From Chloroflexota bacterium (GTDB lineage Bacteria > Chloroflexota > Anaerolineae > Anaerolineales > UBA4823), in NCBI GenBank assembly GCA_023395675.1, contig JAEWYL010000307.1, positions 1 through 7,927 of the forward strand: a stretch of 7,927 nucleotides of DNA, given 5' to 3'. The notes beneath the pieces were generated by a model. The model saw nothing but the letters and a program-made list of their open reading frames with translations. It made no database searches and was not told the DNA's origin. Shown here piece by piece: positions 5,816-7,927 of the stretch (position 1 is the stretch's first letter; every line of letters begins with the position of its first letter). Both the position numbers and the translations under genes were made by a program.

Positions 5816-7927
5816 CTCCTTGCCTCCTGTAGATCGATCTAAATAATTCATGTAAGCGAGATACAGCCGGGCTTTGGCTGGCGGCAGTATGTCCATATTC
5901 TGCCGGCGTTGCCAGACTTTCAAATAATGGAACGCGTGCAGAGGGCTGGTGGATAGATCCCTCGCCAGGGCGGGCAAGTACTGCCAGCCATAGTCAAAAC
6001 CCCCACTGCCCATCCGGCTGTTGGCGTCCACGTGGATCAGGTAGGCCGAAGTCAGCCGTTGTAATACCGGCAGCAGGCAGTCTACGTTGATCCGCGCCTG
6101 CCCGCCGGTGAGATAACCGATGGCGCTGTGAGGGCTATCCAAGAATACCGTCTCGGCAAGCTCATCCGCTTCGAGCATCAACGGCAGAGAAGCTTCGCTG
6201 GCCACCACCTTCACGTCCAGGCATAACGGGAGCAGGAGCGCCAGAAAAGCCGGGTGCACCCAGGCCTCGGCGTCTTTTGCCTTGAGACCCGGCGGGGGGA
6301 CGCCCATGAAGAAGAAGGTCACCGGGTCTGTCTCCGGGAAGTGCATACGCAGGAAGCGGTCGGCCTCGGGATTAATCTCCTCCTCGAGGGTCAGCAAGAG
6401 GGGCTCCAGACGTTGAAAGATGCCCGGAGACAGGTCGAGCTGGCCCTCCTTGCCGGCCAACTGCTTGCGAAGGTCGGTGAAGCTGATACGATGCAAGCCG
6501 CTGTAGACGCGCCGCATCAGTGAGAGCGTCTCGGGCGTGAAATAGTAGGCCGGATAGAAATAAAGGTAGCGCATGCGCCGGCCTTCGAAATCGCCGCCGC
6601 TGGCCGCCGCCCGGTTCATAAAAATCTGCCGCAGCATCATCTCCATGCCGCAGATCGAGCAGATATCCCGGCGGGCGTCGGTGCTGTGCAGGGGCCGCTT
6701 GTTGCTGTACACCTGCGGTGCAAACAGCACCCCGGCCTCCTGTTGTTTATTTATTTGGTAGGCAGAAGAGCACAGCGCGCAGACTTGTTCGGTCCCCCGG
6801 CCTTTGCGCTTGGCATTGTTGTAGCGATGAAGCTCGAGCGCGAAGGCCTCACGGCTCTCGCCCGCCGCGGGGCTTCCGCCCAGGGTCAGGGTGTGGTGTA
6901 CGTATTCCCGGAGATCGTCCCAACCTGAAGCGCGAGAGTGCTGGCCCAGGGGTTTGATTTCCCGCGCGGCCTCGGCCAGCCGGGAGGCCAGCCCCTCCAC
7001 CCGCTCCTGCCAGGCGGACGGGTCCAGCCCCGGGTGGCGCCGTAAATACTGGCCGGCGGCGAAATACCAGTGGTAACCAACGCCCCCGGCCCGGTTATCC
7101 CTCGGCACTGCTAGAAACTCGGCCCGCAGGTCCTCCAGCCCCATCAGTTCCAGCAGCAGGCCAGCGGCGTCCCAGCCCGGCAGGCGCGCGGCGGCCGCTC
7201 TTTCGGCCAGGAAGCACCATTCGGCCATTTGGTCAACCCGCAGGTCGTCGGGCAGATCCAGGTCCACCTCCGACCCCAGCCAGGCGCCGGCTTTCATTTT
7301 CTCGAACCGCTTTCCGGCTGATGCCGATTTTCCTTCATGGATAATGGCGAAGGTAGCCCTTACGCCCAGACACACGAACTCCGGCAGATCGAAAAACAGC
7401 CAGTAGTAGTCCGCCCATTTCATCCCTTTGCCGTCGCGCTTGATCCCGGTATGTGAGCGGGCGAGGGCCTGCCCCGCAGCTTCGCGGATCCGGTTAACAG
7501 CCGCATTGACCACCGTATCGACCTCGGGGACGGAAGGCGCCAGCCGGCTGTGCTCCAGGTACACCACCCCGCTGGGGGCATAGAGCAAGGGGATACGGTA
7601 TTCGCCGGACATGGCTGCCAGGGCAGCATTTTGGATGAAATTGGTGAGCAGGCCGCGGTTGTCGTTCAGGTGATGGAAGTTCAGGCGCGCCAGCCCGCCG
7701 CTGAGGGTCATCAGCGCGCTCCGCAGCGCTGGTTCAGAGGCCGAATCCTGGGGCCTGCGCGCCACGTATGCCAGCAGATCGGCCAGGCGGCTGAGTTGTT
7801 CGGCCAGATCCAGTTGGAGCGGAGACGCGGTGATCCGGGGCAGCAGGCTCAGGTTGCGCAGCGTGCTCCAGCGGATCTGGGTATTGCTGGCGATATAGAT
7901 CAGGTCGTGCAGCCGCGCAGCCATCCC
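5354..7927 (-). CDS. cas10d: Cas10d (Csc3), large subunit of the type I-D effector; 5' end outside window
   Basis: Cas10d is the signature I-D protein: a Cas10-like large subunit normally bearing an N-terminal HD nuclease that cleaves target DNA with Cas3. About 857 residues are visible and the frame is still open at the window edge. The Met at 7924 is therefore probably internal. The HD domain lies beyond the edge; no HD nuclease signature is visible here. Numbered from that Met, residues 82-100 (NFHHLNDNRGLLTNFIQNA) are family-like. A zinc-finger pair sits at C382/C385 and C422/C425, followed by a palm-like region starting at YLYFYPAYYFTPETL (454-468). The last 153 residues form a helical small-subunit-like domain ending in an acidic Ala/Glu tail. 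An in-frame ATG at residue 704 with its own AGGAGG should yield separate Cas11d. No GGDD cyclase motif is evident, as expected for I-D. Confidence 0.93.
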   Translation of the reverse strand, partial: GMAARLHDLIYIASNTQIRWSTLRNLSLLPRITASPLQLDLAEQLSRLADLLAYVARRPQDSASEPALRSALMTLSGGLARLNFHHLNDNRGLLTNFIQNAALAAMSGEYRIPLLYAPSGVVYLEHSRLAPSVPEVDTVVNAAVNRIREAAGQALARSHTGIKRDGKGMKWADYYWLFFDLPEFVCLGVRATFAIIHEGKSASAGKRFEKMKAGAWLGSEVDLDLPDDLRVDQMAEWCFLAERAAAARLPGWDAAGLLLELMGLEDLRAEFLAVPRDNRAGGVGYHWYFAAGQYLRRHPGLDPSAWQERVEGLASRLAEAAREIKPLGQHSRASGWDDLREYVHHTLTLGGSPAAGESREAFALELHRYNNAKRKGRGTEQVCALCSSAYQINKQQEAGVLFAPQVYSNKRPLHSTDARRDICSICGMEMMLRQIFMNRAAASGGDFEGRRMRYLYFYPAYYFTPETLSLMRRVYSGLHRISFTDLRKQLAGKEGQLDLSPGIFQRLEPLLLTLEEEINPEADRFLRMHFPETDPVTFFFMGVPPPGLKAKDAEAWVHPAFLALLLPLCLDVKVVASEASLPLMLEADELAETVFLDSPHSAIGYLTGGQARINVDCLLPVLQRLTSAYLIHVDANSRMGSGGFDYGWQYLPALARDLSTSPLHAFHYLKVWQRRQNMDILPPAKARLYLAYMNYLDRSTGGKEMSHAKELTHLYRRFYRARRNNSNSILRPVSIAARAVLEADPRLFDAEGLVEAVYGELRSFSERAKIANLAYFPAGSTRESREAAMRAFAAYFVQELLFRVFRGDKSALRGKQLNLLKNACEVIYVDAAAQEREEKEAAAEEAAQVAAEETTEA
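5823..5828 (-). promoter_or_regulatory. Intragenic ribosome binding site for Cas11d
   Basis: Perfect AGGAGG inside the cas10d reading frame (codons Thr-Gly-Gly-Lys-Glu-Met), 7 nt from the in-frame ATG at 5815. Strength and spacing equal those of the csc2 site, which argues for use rather than coincidence. Confidence 0.8.

Noticed and set aside
6580..6600. GGDF in Cas10d (residues 443-446 counted from the Met at 7924) as a GGDD/GGDEF-like cyclase motif
   Set aside because: It lies in a polar loop before the YLYFYPAYYF strand rather than in a palm beta-hairpin, and type I-D Cas10d is not known to make cyclic oligoadenylates; probably chance.

Overview
This window holds most of a type I-D CRISPR-Cas locus, and every gene lies on the minus strand. 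Read in the direction of transcription (right to left) the order is: cas10d/csc3 (5' end cut by the window edge), csc2 (cas7d), csc1 (cas5d), cas6, cas4, cas1, cas2, a leader region, and a CRISPR array that runs off the left edge. Six complete, identical 37-bp repeats are visible. The repeat ends in GGGATTGAAAC when read on the minus strand. The array is therefore co-oriented with the cas genes, and the leader-proximal, newest end is at about position 410.

Layout: 1-410 CRISPR array; 411-714 non-coding leader/intergenic region with a promoter-like element next to the array and a 13-bp inverted repeat just past cas2; 715-3584 the processing and acquisition block cas6-cas4-cas1-cas2; 3597-5294 the Cascade backbone genes csc1 and csc2; 5354 to beyond 7924 cas10d. 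Genes are tightly packed, with overlaps of 4 and 20 nt and gaps of 9-56 nt, as in one operon. The cas3 helicase gene and the Cas10d HD nuclease domain are not in view and are expected just beyond the right edge.

How the parts should work together (family knowledge): Cas6 cuts the array transcript in its repeats. Csc2, Csc1, Cas10d and a small subunit Cas11d assemble on the crRNA into an I-D effector. Cas3 and the HD domain of Cas10d degrade the target. Cas4-Cas1-Cas2 choose and integrate new spacers next to the leader. The most striking sequence feature is an internal, in-frame ATG inside cas10d at 5815. A perfect AGGAGG lies 7 nt upstream, so a separate 153-residue Cas11d can be translated from the 3' end of cas10d.

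Organism: GC-rich DNA with classic Shine-Dalgarno sites and a sigma70-like leader promoter points to a bacterium. The I-D gene set and protein style would fit Chloroflexota (Anaerolineae-like), but that is a low-confidence guess. There are no RNA genes or mobile elements that I can support.
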